Positions 13,810 to 24,319 of a stretch of 64,000 bases of DNA are shown here, one piece after another; positions within the stretch are counted from its first letter, which is position 1; each line of letters begins with the position of its first letter. The notes below the pieces were generated by a model. The model was not told the origin of the DNA and did not search any database. It was given only the letters and a program-made list of their open reading frames with translations. The position numbers and the translations under genes were made by a program. Origin of the DNA: Chionoecetes opilio (taxonomy: Eukaryota > Arthropoda > Malacostraca > Decapoda > Majidae); assembly GCA_016584305.1 (NCBI GenBank), contig JACEEZ010004843.1, positions 63,501 through 127,500 of the forward strand. Direction: 5' to 3'.

Positions 13810-16724
13810 AAAAATGTATTTAGATGTGAGGAGACATATTTATGCATCAAATAACTAGTACCTCTTCCAGGGTTATGATTTCAGGTTCTTGCGCCGGTGC
13901 TGGCTGTTCCTCCGTGACTGCCGGTGCTGCGGGAGTCTCGGGGGCTGGAGGTGCTGCCGCCTCAGCAGCATTGGCTTCTCCTCGATTTCTCGTCTGCATT
14001 GGCACCGGAACCACCTGTGATGAATAAGTCAGTTAACATATATTTCAAACAATTGGCCATCTCCTAAACAAGTGGAGTCTGGCCTAAGAAACAACAGATA
14101 CAATACTTTAAAACACCATTAAACTGCCTGACACATTAAAAAAAATGACAAGTGAAAAATGAGAAAAGCTTTACTAAAAATGCCACATAAAGAAAATATG
14201 CCGATGAGAGCAATGCAAAAACATTACATGTGAGAAACAGGATCAGAATAATAAAGGTTACATAGAATGAGAAGCTCACCTCTTCTTCCTCTGTATCAGG
14301 TTCTGGCTGCTTTCTCTTATTCTGCTTTCCTCTGGTGGTTCTCTGAGCCGCTGTGGCCTCGGGGTCATCAGCTTCTCGTACCTGATTCACAAAACGCAAT
14401 GAACAGTGTGGCATTTATACATAATGCTGAAACCTTACCTATGCATACTTCTTCCATAATAAATATATCAAAAATTTCTGAACCAAATGTTATAATGAGA
14501 ATCAACTCAGAAAATTTTGATCAAATCATGGACCCAGAGAGGAGAGAAACAATTTTTCTTACAAACTTACCACTTCTAAGCTAATACTCTCCAGTTCCCT
14601 GTCTCCAGCCATTCCAAAGTCTTCATTAGCTGAGGGTTCTGAGGTGAGGTGCCGCTGGTAGGTGCGAGCCAACACTCTGGCATGAATGGGACGTCCTGGC
14701 AGCGCAAAGAGCTTCTCCACCCCTCCCGTCTCCTTCCAGTGCATGAGCCGCTTGGTGGGGGGTGCCAGGTCGAGTGTTGTGACGATATCTGTTGTGTCAG
14801 ATAGCTGGGCCTTCATTTCCTCTCCTGATATGTTTTTCACTTCATCTACAATCAACTTCCTCTTCCTTTTAGCTCTGGGCCATCCAGACTTTATGGCTGA
14901 AGCATCCACCGGAGCAAGAGCAAAACTCTCCTCTTCATTCTGAAGGAGAGTCGTCTGTTCGTGGCCAGCCAACGTCTCATCCCCAGTTGTGGCTGGTGCT
15001 GCTTCTGCATTATTTTCTGGAACTGTGTCCAGCTGGTCAGTAGGGTCTTGGGCCTCAGGCTTTGGGGAAGACGGCCGGGATCCATCTGGAGAACTCATCG
15101 GTCCAGCGGATGGTGGACCTCCAAATCTATCCAGATCACCAACATCATCATCTGAGTCATCATGGCGCTCCTCTTTAGGTTCATCCAAGCTTGGTCCATC
15201 ATCAATGGGAGTATCATCAAAAAGACCACCCTCAAACAGACCCCCGGCAATTATGTCCTGGCCAAGATTACCTCCAAATCCATCATCACGAATGGGAGCC
15301 TCGTAATCAAGAGCCGATGCATCGTTGCGGGATCCCGAGAGACGTGAATCCTGCTCCTTAGAGGTGCCTGGTTCTTTCTCCTTGTTGAGGGGTGTACTAT
15401 CACCAAATATGAGACTGGGGTGGTCGAGGTTGTGGTCCATGGTAGAGGTGTCTCGCATGATATCTGGAGGTTCTTCAAAGCCCATGTCGCCAAAGCCATC
15501 ATCCCCTGGCACCAGAGAAATGTTTCCATAATCCTCACGCATGGTGATTTCTTCTGCCCTGGATTGGTTTAAGGTGAACTGAACCTGAATGTCATCATCA
15601 TTGAGTTCCGGCATTGCTGTGTCAAAATCATGGAACACCTCAGGCAGGGTGATGGCGCTGACGGCTGCTTCCCGGATGTCCTCAGGCAGGTCCACCATGC
15701 CTGGCCTGAATGCCATCTTGATCTTGACAAAAGCCTCATTACAGTCAGCCAGGAGGTACTTTGCCTTGCGGGAGTAAATACGCACCACCCCCAGCAACAG
15801 GTGACCCGAGGTTCTGAGGGCCATCTTGACCTGTATGGGAAAATAATAAATGTGCCTTAAAATAATGCCCTCATCAACAAGTGGAGGGGGAAAACATGAC
15901 TATTAAATTCTTCAGTGATATTTCAGCTACTTATGAAGATAATGATTATGTCAACATTTACAAATCTTTAAATACATGGATATATAGGAGTGAATTGAAT
16001 GATTAAATTACAATTTTAAAGAAAAAAGTATTCTATATTTAGCAGGCGACTATGATACATGGTTTCGCTAGATTCCAAAAATATGATATATGGCATATAA
16101 CACTGATTTAGGATATTCAGGAAATATGATACTTATCTGCCATAACTATGATACACGCTTTGGGAATACCACTACAGATTATCGCAAAAAAAAAATCTAT
16201 ATTACTGGGGTAAGAGGTTTAAAAGCATAAAATGCTGCAAAATAAAACAAGTAAAAGGAAAACTCACAGACTAAAATAAAAAATTGTAGTGTTTCACATA
16301 TTATACACAATTTTTACACATATAAAAATAACATTACACACTCACAAAATTATATCTAAACCCCCACCCCAAAAAAAAAGAGGCATGGTTAAGTCTATAT
16401 AAACAAGAAACACCTCCCTAAAAAAATGAAACGTACCTGTAATATCAGTCAACATCCGATGCATAATAATAATAAATAAATAAATAAAAAAATAAAAAAG
16501 ACATGATCTCAGCATAATTTGAATATCACTGAAAACTTCTAAATTATTCATACCATACATTAAAATGTTTAATCCCTTACCTTGGGCTGGAGGATGCCAT
16601 CCACTGACTTTTCAATATTTGTTTCGAACACATGAGCCTTGGTAAGCTTCTTGTCCCAATGAGCTGCCAGCCAAATCCGGGCCAGAGGGCCCTTCTTGGC
16701 AAGTACAAAATGTGCATAGAACAT
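9383..16724 (-). CDS. RAD21: RAD21, cohesin kleisin subunit
   Basis: Nine coding exons on the minus strand: 16724-16581, 15830-14571, 14381-14280, 14014-13862, 13505-13359, 11207-11136, 10560-10414, 10217-10068 and 9508-9383 (stop). Every exon is a multiple of three, giving 766 residues; the human protein has 631. The N-terminal kleisin domain begins [20 protein letters not shown] and runs to about residue 100, including LPEDIREAA and [11 protein letters not shown]; it contacts SMC3. The middle carries [24 protein letters not shown] and [11 protein letters not shown], the segment that binds STAG/SA and regulators. Exons 3-7 encode Pro/Glu/Ala-rich linker. The C-terminal winged helix ([19 protein letters not shown], then [12 protein letters not shown]) contacts SMC1. 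The product closes the cohesin ring for sister-chromatid cohesion and chromatin looping. The ATG lies 8 bases after an acceptor, so the 5' UTR starts in an upstream exon. Confidence 0.97.
11208..13358. other. RAD21 intron between coding exons 5 and 6
   Basis: A 2.15-kb intron, one of the longer RAD21 introns. It is AT-rich with no recognisable exon, domain or long repeat. A short GA run lies just outside, in the next intron near 10940-10962. The phrase TAACCCCTT near 11724 and AGGGGTTAA near 11926 face each other and may be the ends of a small decayed TTAA-flanked element. Confidence 0.4.
13695..13808. repeat. (GGTG)n then (TG)n microsatellite in a RAD21 intron
   Basis: Several GGTG units (13695-13717) grade into about 43 consecutive TG units. 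It lies in the intron between coding exons 4 and 5, about 55 bases from the splice donor of exon 4 (13861). Length is likely polymorphic. Confidence 0.97.
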
Positions 16725-16959
16725 GGTTGCTCCTGTAAAAGAAAAATATAGTAATAATTAACTTCTCAGTATTGTTTAGTTTTCATAAAACAGTAACATA
16801 AGCAAGTCTACATCAAAGAAAGCACTAAAAGTTTTCATATTGTAAGTTCAAGTACTATCAAACTTTCTTTGTCCTGTGCAGCTAATAAAATATGCACCTC
16901 ATGATCACCAAGGATTAAATGGAAATACATATGCCAAGGCAACTTATAAGTGAGGGCTC

Positions 16960-17400
16960 TCTACAGGGCCCAGGGGCCTTATCCGCCCATGCATGGAGTA
17001 TATCTCATGTTTAGGGAGGATCCACTCATACAGCTCTCCTAAACAGGGTGGATTCAAAAGCTTTTCGTCTCATCAACTCCCCTCCTCTGACTGCCTGTCT
17101 TCAATCTTTAATTCACCGCAGCAATGTTGCTTCTCTTGCTATTTTTAAACGTTATTTTCATGCTTACTGCATTTCTGAACTTGCTATCTGCATGCCTTCC
17201 CCCCTCCCGAGGCCTTGCTGCACAAGACTTTCTACTCATTCTCATCCCTATTCTGTCCATCTTTCTAATGCAAGAGTTAACCAGTATCTTCACTCTTTAA
17301 TCCCTTTCACTTGTTAACTCCTGAACCCTCTTCCTGTTTGTTTTTATTCCTTACTCAACTTCATTTTTTCACACTTTTTGGCGAAAATCAATATATATAT
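16960..17400 (+). mobile_element. LINE C-terminal and 3' end remnant
   Basis: Forward translation contains [37 protein letters not shown] and THSHPYSVHLSNARVNQYL. This is the highly recurrent post-RT tail of invertebrate non-LTR elements (usually LI-x-x-P-x-L-T-x-x-L-x-S-L-x-H-R, VASLSLFYRYY, HPFTVE). No RT motifs remain. A second copy of the same family lies at 42890-43430. The frame is broken by a stop codon after about 90 codons. Confidence 0.75.
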
Positions 17401-17464
17401 ATATATTTTAGACTGCATCAATTCCCCTCCTGTTTCAAAAACTAGTTATTCCGGTACCTGGAAC

Positions 17465-18220
17465 CAGACATGGGCATGATTATGATTATTAATAAAAAAA
17501 ATCATAATCAAAGGCTGTGATTACATAATCATAATCAAAAGTTAAGCAACAGGTATAATCATAATCAAATCATAAGGAAATATGAAGCTGCAGCTTTAAT
17601 CATAATCAAATCATAATCATATTTTTCTTCATAATAATCAATGATTAAAATGTGATTATTGTGATTATTTCATTGTATTTTCTATGTAACAATTCTTATG
17701 TCTCCTAAATAAATTAGCCAATTTCATATATATGTATATGTTCCAGGTCCAAGCATGTTTGCAAAGCATGACACTAACTAAAGGCGTTTTCTGCGGGGGA
17801 GCAAGAGAAATTTCGCTTGCAAGCGGTCACTTTTCTCTTGCTGTACCCCCGCAGAAAACGTTCACCCGTTGCTTGCTCCATGAGAAGGCGACGCGGCGGC
17901 TGAGATGTAAGCAAAACAAAGATCAAATGACTATTTTGACCATCTAGATATTTTCACACTGGGACGTATCCTATACCGTCAGTTAGAAAAGTGTGCAGAT
18001 TCAGGAAGTGTGCTTAGAAATTTACCTTATCAAAAAATGATCTTAATAATAATCATTACTGTGTACAAATAATCACAATAAAATGTGATTATAATCATAA
18101 TCTAATCATAATCATAAAAAGGAAAAAAAGAGTAATCATAATCGAATCATAATCAAAAATTATTCCGGATGATAATCAAAATCAAATCATAATAATTTTT
18201 TATAATCATGCCCATGTCTG
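17465..18220. mobile_element. Non-autonomous hAT-like element with perfect 8-bp target duplication
   Basis: The ends are CAGACATGGGCATGATTAT and its exact reverse complement, flanked on both sides by CCTGGAAC (17457-17464 and 18221-18228). Eight-bp duplications and CAG-starting ends are typical of hAT elements. Both subterminal regions are arrays of AATCATAATCA-type repeats. The core (17790-17870) holds an imperfect hairpin with CGTTTTCTGCGGGGG and CCCCCGCAGAAAACG. No transposase ORF is present. It is inserted in a copy of the TTCTCGGTTGGTGTTTC dispersed family. Confidence 0.85.
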
Positions 18221-18393
18221 CCTGGAACTCTCGTCTACTGGAATTTTTGCCGCTGTCGACAAGTGTTCCTATTTTCTACAACCATTCCAGTTCTTGATCT
18301 TGTTATTACAGTAGTACCCAATACAGGAGAACCTCATTTAACCGGCATTCAAAACAACGGCAGCCTCAAAACAACGGCACTAATCGACCCAGG

Positions 18394-18397
<4 letters not shown>

Positions 18398-18431
<34 letters not shown>
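18398..18431. repeat. Poly(T) tract
   Basis: About 34 consecutive T, immediately before the LINE-derived segment. It may be an assembly-sensitive homopolymer. Confidence 0.9.
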
Positions 18432-18434
<3 letters not shown>

Positions 18435-18435
<1 letters not shown>

Positions 18436-18655
18436 TGATAAACTCTGGAACTCTCTTCCTGTTTCTATTTTTCCACTTTCCTATGACTTAAATCTTTTCA
18501 AAAGAAGAGTAACAAGACACCTCCCGAATTAAATTGGCTCACCCCTTTTTTATTTTATTCTCTGACTGTCTTCTTTATAGGGACTGGCAACTAAGCGGAC
18601 TTTGTGTTACCCATTTTGTTGTGCCCTTGGCCGGTTCCTTTCGATGGAAAAAAAA
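18435..18655 (+). mobile_element. LINE 3' tail fragment
   Basis: Translation gives LWNSLPVSIFPLSYDLNLFK then RRVTRHLPN and a stop codon, the standard terminal residues of the LINE family also seen at 42890-43430. It ends near an A-rich run at 18648-18661. It is nested within the TA-flanked inverted-repeat element. Confidence 0.75.
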
Positions 18656-18829
18656 AAAAAAGATTTTGGGCGATTCCATAAGAGTAACTCTCAAAATAAC
18701 GGCAAAATGAGTTATCTGGCATGCGCTCCCCCCCCGAGGGTGCCGGATAAACGAGGTTCTCCTGTATATATATCTAATCAGCTTTTACCCGTGTTTCTGC
18801 ATTTAGGGATTAAAAACCAGCATTAGCTT

Positions 18830-19400
18830 GAACAGTTAGGTGGTTACGTAACCAATGACCAGGTAAGGTTAGTGAACTAGCGGGAGTGTCTGAGGGGACG
18901 CAACCCCTCCAGTTTGGTAAGATTACATAACCAATGCCCATGTATCGTACCAATTAAAATGCAGCTTTACAGTGTTTTGGGACAAGCAAAAAATGTGGTG
19001 TCTAATGATGAAACACCTTTAATTCTACTTTTTTCATCTAGACATTACAAGTGTCATAAAAAAATTCCACGTGACGAGAGTTCTCGGTTGGTGTTTCAAC
19101 GAAAATTCCGGTCAACAACAGTACCATATAGTTATTTCAGCCAGAAACGCTTACGTTAGATGTGGGGTTTCGTTTAATAACAGATAATATCAAGAAAAAA
19201 AGGAAATTATCATTACTACAGCAGTGCGAAGCGGGGCGAGATGTTTGAGGGGAGGGCGCCCACAACTGAATACAAACATTGATTTCTGCCAAAAACGAAT
19301 GACAGATTAATTCAAAACACATCAAAACTATTCAGAAAAACAAAGTCTCGTCCCCGAAATCAGTGATGCCCAATAACAAAAATTTACCGAAATTTATTTA
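18830..19400. repeat. Dispersed repeat cluster
   Basis: This contains the module GTTACGTAACCAATG with AGGTTAG, shared with 22195-22440, 24415-24530 and 47930-48040. A second module (GGGGTTTCGTTTAATAACAG through CAGTGCGAAGCGGGGCGAG and AATCAGTGATGCCCAATAA) is shared with 54130-54590 and 63150-63310. No coding potential. Confidence 0.65.
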
Positions 19401-19557
19401 AAGTTGAAGCTCGACCAAAACACCGGTGAAGTTAATCAAACAAACTGGACAAATGGTTGACTGAATTACAGCAATAACCACCACTACAGGAATTACCAAG
19501 ATGCCACCTCAACACCCTATCAGTCGACCCCAAGGTAGCATGAGAACGGGGTGCGGT

Positions 19558-20383
19558 CAGTTCGTACACAATTTGTTTCGGTAAATTTCTAGCGTTTGCC
19601 CATACTCTCCCACTTCCCCCAAACAAGTTTGGGGACCTGTGGGAATGCGGGGTTTTCGGGTGGGGAACAAATTATGCGTCGGAAACACAAACTTTAAGAG
19701 TTGTGTAGGGGGAGTAAAATTCCCTAGATCTAGGGTAATTTCCTTATATCTAGAGAAATTTGCGTAACCAAAATTAACCTAACCTAGCTGGGGGCTTGAC
19801 CCACCGATAACCTAGCCTAACCAAATCTAACCTAACCTAACCTAACCAAATCTAACCTAACCTAACCAAACCAAATCTAACCTAGCCAAACCAAATCTAA
19901 CCTAACCTAAACAAATCTAACCTAACCTAACCTAAACAATTCTAACTTAGTCTCCTAGCGGGGGGTCGGGGGGTTCTCGACACTTCGGTCATCATTCTGT
20001 GAGGTTCGTCAGGTTCACACGTTTCTGGACTCAGTAGTAATCCAATGAATTTTCCCTAGATATAGGGATTTTTTTCAACACCCCTAGCTCAAAAACTATT
20101 TGGTTGCGACCCATATTTTGTACCCCAGCCAAATATCCCGCATTCCCCCAGGTCCCCAAGCTTGTTTTGTGGGAGAGGGGGAGTATGGGCAAACACTAGA
20201 ATACCGTTGTTTCGTACACCAAAAAGTTGTTTCGTAGTCTATATGAAACCATAGTCGTTTCGTACACCGAGCTTAGAGTTGAACTTTACTACTAGTTACG
20301 ATTCGACAACAGATATGTACGAAAAAACAGTGTATGAAACAACTTAACAAAACCTGGGTACGAAACAACTTGTGTACGGAACT
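19558..20383. repeat. Composite inverted repeat with CCTAA-rich core
   Basis: The outer ends AGTTCGTACACAATTTGTTT and AACAACTTGTGTACGGAACT are mirrored. Inside them a second inverted pair begins CTAGCGTTTGCCCATACTC (19589-19607) and ends GAGTATGGGCAAACACTAG (about 20190). The core 19760-19960 is a degenerate (CCTAA)n array with AAATCTAACC variants. The outside flanks (TCGACCCCAAGGTAGCATGA and TCGACCCCAATAGCATGA) are an imperfect direct duplication of about 25 bp. Confidence 0.65.
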
Positions 20384-20749
20384 CCCTGTAACCATCTGTC
20401 GACCCCAATAGCATGAGAATACACCTGTTAAAAGTACCTGCAGAGACCTATCTTAGCCATGCCAATAACAAACTCAACCCAAGTAATTAAGCACGTAAGC
20501 AAGGAAGCAGTCCAACCCTCCGTCCAAGCCAGTGATAACCCTTTCAGACCCTTTCAGGAAGTAAATAAACAAGCAGCTAAAACTGTTCCAGGTACCAAAC
20601 TGTGCACTATGATAACTCAGTCTCAAAGTATATAGGTAAACGAGTAGATAACATGAGTAATCAAGCAGTAAGTGAGTTGACAATGCACCATATCTAACCA
20701 ATACCCCTTGAGTAAGTAAATAAGTAAGTCAATGACAAACCAACACAAA

Positions 20750-20980
20750 CCTTTTTTGCCCGAGGGGTGAAGTATGTACGTGTACGAGCCTCGGATGTGC
20801 ACGTACGCGGCTTAGGGTACGTACAGGGTTCCGGTGTGTACGTCCCGGAATGTGACACAGTCAAAACAGGGTTATTTGGGGCCCGAGGACTCTAATAATG
20901 GGATTGTTTACATGTGTGCCCTGCCTCTGCCCCCGACGCTCAAGATGGCGCGCAATACACTGTTTGGCGCCGTGTTTGAA
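20750..20980 (-). promoter_or_regulatory. Candidate RAD21 promoter region
   Basis: A CpG-rich island in AT-rich surroundings carries a YY1-like CAAGATGGCGC at 20941 and an E2F-like TTTGGCGCC at 20963-20971. RAD21 lacks a local 5' UTR start and must begin upstream (higher coordinates) of 16732; E2F control would suit a cohesin gene. No splice donor for a non-coding exon could be fixed. This is inference. Confidence 0.25.
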
Positions 20981-21589
20981 CCACCGTGGCGTCAGGCCTG
21001 GCAAAAACATAAGAGCATCGGGACTGTATTAATAACCGTATTTAAAGGTTTTAACGTATGGTATTTAATAGGTTTAAGTTCTATGATCGGATGAATAAGT
21101 AAAATTCTAAGCTTTATTCTTTTAGCGGGAATTTGAGTGAGAAATTAATCAACAACACTGGAATGAAAATGTTTTAGTATCCCAGGTGAAAGAGACAAGG
21201 GAAAAGTTGACACGTTTTTTTTAACGTAGGAGACGAAGTTGAAGAGGACATATGAAGCGATACTAAGCGACAAAATTCTCAAGAATAAGAAGAAGGTACA
21301 GTACATATGAAATTTCTATGATGGTTGCTATGGAGGTGATTTACTCTTCTGAGCCAGGACAACGTCTGTGGAGGTAAATAGTCGGGTATAAATGCAGTTT
21401 AAACCAATACACGATCGGTGGTTTTAATTAAGTATCTTGAATGTTTCGTTCTCATCATAAGGAGTATTTCTACGGTAACTCATACAACAAATGTGGGAAA
21501 TTAAAAATAACACATGGGGGGTCTGATGGGGGCGAAACCTCCCCAAAGAGACTAGGTTACGTAATCGGTAAAACTTTGGAAGAAGTCCT

Positions 21590-21730
21590 TCACCCCTATC
21601 TTTTTTTTCTTCCCCCTATAGCCAACAAGCCTGGGGAACTGGCGGGAATACGGGGTTTTTGGGTGGGGGAAGCAAATATAAGTGATTTATGGCTCCCCAA
21701 AAAATCATCAAAGTCACTATATGTAAAAAT
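21590..21730. repeat. Dispersed repeat (GGGGTTTTTGGGTGGGG module)
   Basis: The same arrangement as at 1258-1330 and 63380-63425: pyrimidine-rich CTTTTTTTTCTTCCCC, AGCCTGGGGAACTGGCGGG, GGGGTTTTTGGGTGGGG, then CCTAA-type sequence. It directly abuts the minisatellite that follows. Confidence 0.7.
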
Positions 21731-22031
21731 CTAACCTAACCTTAACCACAAAGTATACCTAACCTAACCTTAACCACAAAGTATACCTAACCTAACCTTA
21801 ACCACAAAGTATACCTAACCTAACCTAACCTTAACCGCAAAGTATACCTAACCTAACCTAACCTTAACCACAAAGTATACCTAACCTAACCTAACCTTAA
21901 CCGCAAAGTATACCTAACCTAACCTAACCTTAACCACAAAGTATACCTAACCTAACCTTAACCACAAAGTATACCTAACCTAACCTAACCTTAACCACAA
22001 AGTATACCTAACCTAACCTAACCTAACCTAA
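21731..22031. repeat. Telomere-like minisatellite, 28/33-bp units
   Basis: About nine units of two or three CCTAA repeats followed by CCTTAACCACAAAGTATA (or the CCGCAAAGTATA variant). Unit lengths differ by exactly one CCTAA pentamer (28 or 33 bp). CCTAA is the complement of TTAGG, the arthropod telomere repeat, so this is an interstitial telomere-like array. Confidence 0.9.
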
Positions 22032-22194
22032 CTGGACTTAGAATTTTTTGAGGCACCTCATATTTCATAGCGGCCGTGTGGGTTAACCAAGGCTGAGCGC
22101 ACGCTGGAACCTTTACAGATGTGAAGTACAATAAGCATACAATACAGTGCGGTAGTTCATTTCAGTCAAAGCCGGAAGGATGAGTTCCAAAGTA

Positions 22195-22460
22195 TTTCCA
22201 CGTAATCAATGCCCAGGTTAGGTTAGTTAACTAGCAGGGGGGTCTGAGAGTTATGTCAGGAGAGTATTGGTCAATGGAGAGTTGGTTGAAACTGCATATT
22301 TACCGAAATGAAAAATAACACATGGGGGGTCTAATGGCCCCCCCCCCCCCAGTGAGTTTAGGTTGCGTAATCAATGCACAGGTTAGGTTATTTAACTGGC
22401 AGGGGGGTCTGGGTTATGTTAGGAGAGTATTGGTTGAACCTGCATATTTGCATTTTAGCA
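22195..22460. repeat. Tandem pair of dispersed repeat copies
   Basis: Two adjacent copies carry CAATGC(C/A)CAGGTTAGGTTA, AACT(A/G)GCAGGGGGGTCTG and GGAGAGTATTGGT, at about 22206-22275 and 22370-22437. The linking sequence includes ACACATGGGGGGTCT, also found at 21512. Confidence 0.7.
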
Positions 22461-22877
22461 ATAGTAGTATGTATAGATGGAAGAATGGTGGCAGCAAGAT
22501 GTATGTGATGTGCGAGACAGGAGTGGATGAAATAGTTTTGAGAATTCCTATCGGCGACAGTTCCAGGTACCGATGAGAGGTCGGAGACGGAGGGTATATG
22601 GACCTGTCGCTGATAGGAACTTTCGCCGAAACCCCAACCGAGAAATCTCGCTGACGTGGAAATTTTCGGTGACAGTTCTACTAGCAATGAATTTAGATAA
22701 TAATGGCACAGGCAAAAATGGCACGGTAAAAATGGCACAAGTGCAAAAATTGGAAAAAATGGCACAACTACAATAAGTTTATTGAAATATATATATCAAC
22801 TTAAAAATCGTGTAGGAACATTGTTCAGGCATGAGAACACTGTGTTAGATCAACTTTTAAAAACAGAATCTTAATAA

Positions 22878-23560
22878 CTAGAATCTTATGTTGTGACCAA
22901 GTCCACTTAACACCTGATCAAGGTTTTTCCTTCCTTCTGTGTAGTCTTTGCATAAATTCTTTAGTCTTTGTTGTAGATCAACATATATTTTTTTTGTTTT
23001 CTTTCTGGGTGGTTCACCAACTGTGTCCCTTGCAATCACTGCACTCACAACCTCTGAATAACTCACTTCCTTCTGAATCGTTCTTATAAGTTTCCAGATA
23101 GATGGGTGCTGGTATCCAACAAGATGGTAAAATTTGTTGTTCCAGCCTTCACATAGGTTGTTGGTTCTGGGACAGTCATTCATGGTAGCTTGATGTACGT
23201 TCCTGGTGGATAGAGTTTTGATCTTTGGTTACGCAAAGTTCTCTTTATGATGTCCTCACTTGGAAGTAACGCTTTTCCTTCAGCTGATAAGGCATCCAGG
23301 TTATTGCTGTAAATCTGGCTAGGTTTATCTTCTGTTTCTGCTGCTTTTCTCTTCATGTTGTTGATGCATTTTGTAGCTGAGATAGCAGCATTATCAGGAG
23401 CGTGGTTGTGGTCATTTGCTGGTACAGGATCAGTCATATCAAGGCTGGTGGTCATGGTGCCTTTACAAAAAGATGTTCTGTTAACACATCTCCATCTGAT
23501 AGTAGTTGATCTTATAATCTGTTTTGTATACATGTATCCTTAGAAGCAAATCTTCTCTTT
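22878..23560 (-). pseudogene. FLYWCH/MULE transposase remnant
   Basis: Two abutting minus-strand ORFs keep the N-terminal FLYWCH-like zinc finger (Cys and His ligands in RWRCVNRTSFCKG and NDHNHAP) and a C-terminal helical segment with a Lys-rich patch (PPRKKTKK). The catalytic RNase-H-like DDE domain normally in between is absent, leaving about 215 codons of a protein that is usually several hundred residues longer. It lies wholly inside the inverted-repeat element 22700-24315. Confidence 0.6.
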
Positions 23561-23649
23561 TCCTTTATTGCTCACTATGACTTCCATGATGGGGTTGTGG
23601 TAGGGCCACTGAGCTCGATGGTGTATAGCCTACTTGACTGCTACAATAG

Positions 23650-23870
23650 CTTGTCAATTACTTCATATAAACAATGAGCTAGCGGTGTGTGGTATTTATT
23701 TTGTTCAGGATTTATTTAATACATGGCGTGCACATCTATTAAACAATTACTTCATATTATAAACAATGAGCTAGTGGTGTGGCATTTATTTTACAAAAGT
23801 ACATAGAGATTTTACTACACAGATAAACAATTACTTCATATAAACAATGAGCTAGTGGTGTGTGGCATTG
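23650..23870. repeat. Three tandem copies, about 85-bp period
   Basis: CAATTACTTCATAT(TAT)AAACAATGAGCTAG(T/C)GGTGTG recurs at about 23655, 23748 and 23829. The copies are separated by diverged spacers containing ATTTATTTT. The array is internal to the MULE-like element. Confidence 0.85.
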
Positions 23871-24319
23871 TTTTGAAAGAGTCGAACGTTGCTTTGCGTT
23901 TCGTTCATTGCGTGTTGTTTCATTCTCGCACTCGTGAATCATGTCAATGTGAATTTGAGTTGCCAGCGAGGGTATTGGTAATCTCTCGTAACCCATGCTA
24001 TTTGGTTTCTGTTATTTAAGTAGTATAGGAAATCATTTCTTTATATTCAATAGGTTGTTAGGCCATGTTTAATAGGTTATTATATCAATATTGTGATTCA
24101 TTATGAGACAAAGAGACGTCTGTTAAATATCTATTTTCTCGTCAAGGGAAGGGAGTGTATCAAGGTAAAAGTTTGCTAATTCGAGCCGCTGTTTGTCCTG
24201 TTTACCATAGTGAATCTATTTGTTTGTTGTGCCATTTTTTCCTATTTTTTCACTTGTGCCATTTTTACCGTGCCATTTTTGCCTGTGCCATTTCTACCTG
24301 TGCCATTATTACCGTTCAC

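Larger units (their letters stand above)
18322..18766. mobile_element. Tigger/pogo-type MITE disrupted by a LINE tail
   Basis: CAGGAGAACCTCATTTAACC at the left is mirrored at the right by its near-exact reverse complement (GATAAACGAGGTTCTCCTG). Both ends are bordered by TA, as expected for Tc1/mariner-pogo insertions. A LINE tail (about 18435-18655) with a poly(T) tract on one side and poly(A) on the other sits inside it. Confidence 0.75.
22700..24315 (-). mobile_element. MULE-like transposon fossil with FLYWCH-type ORF remnants
   Basis: The ends are mirrored: TAATAATGGCACAGGCAAAA at the left and its reverse-complement counterpart at 24250-24312. Each end is built from tandem AAAATGGCAC(A/G) units; the right end has one extra unit. 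Minus-strand ORF 23533-23180 looks like a FLYWCH zinc finger: GYMYTKQ, then RWRCVNRTSFCKG and a closing HNHAP give the C-C-H-H spacing. ORF 23183-22878 (TNNLCEGWNNKFYHLVG) resembles the C-terminus of such proteins. The DDE core expected between them is missing, so the copy is dead. Target-site duplications are not clean. Confidence 0.7.

Noticed and set aside
14686..15860. Many plus-strand ORFs opposite RAD21 exon 2
   Set aside because: Antisense shadows of a 1.26-kb coding exon.
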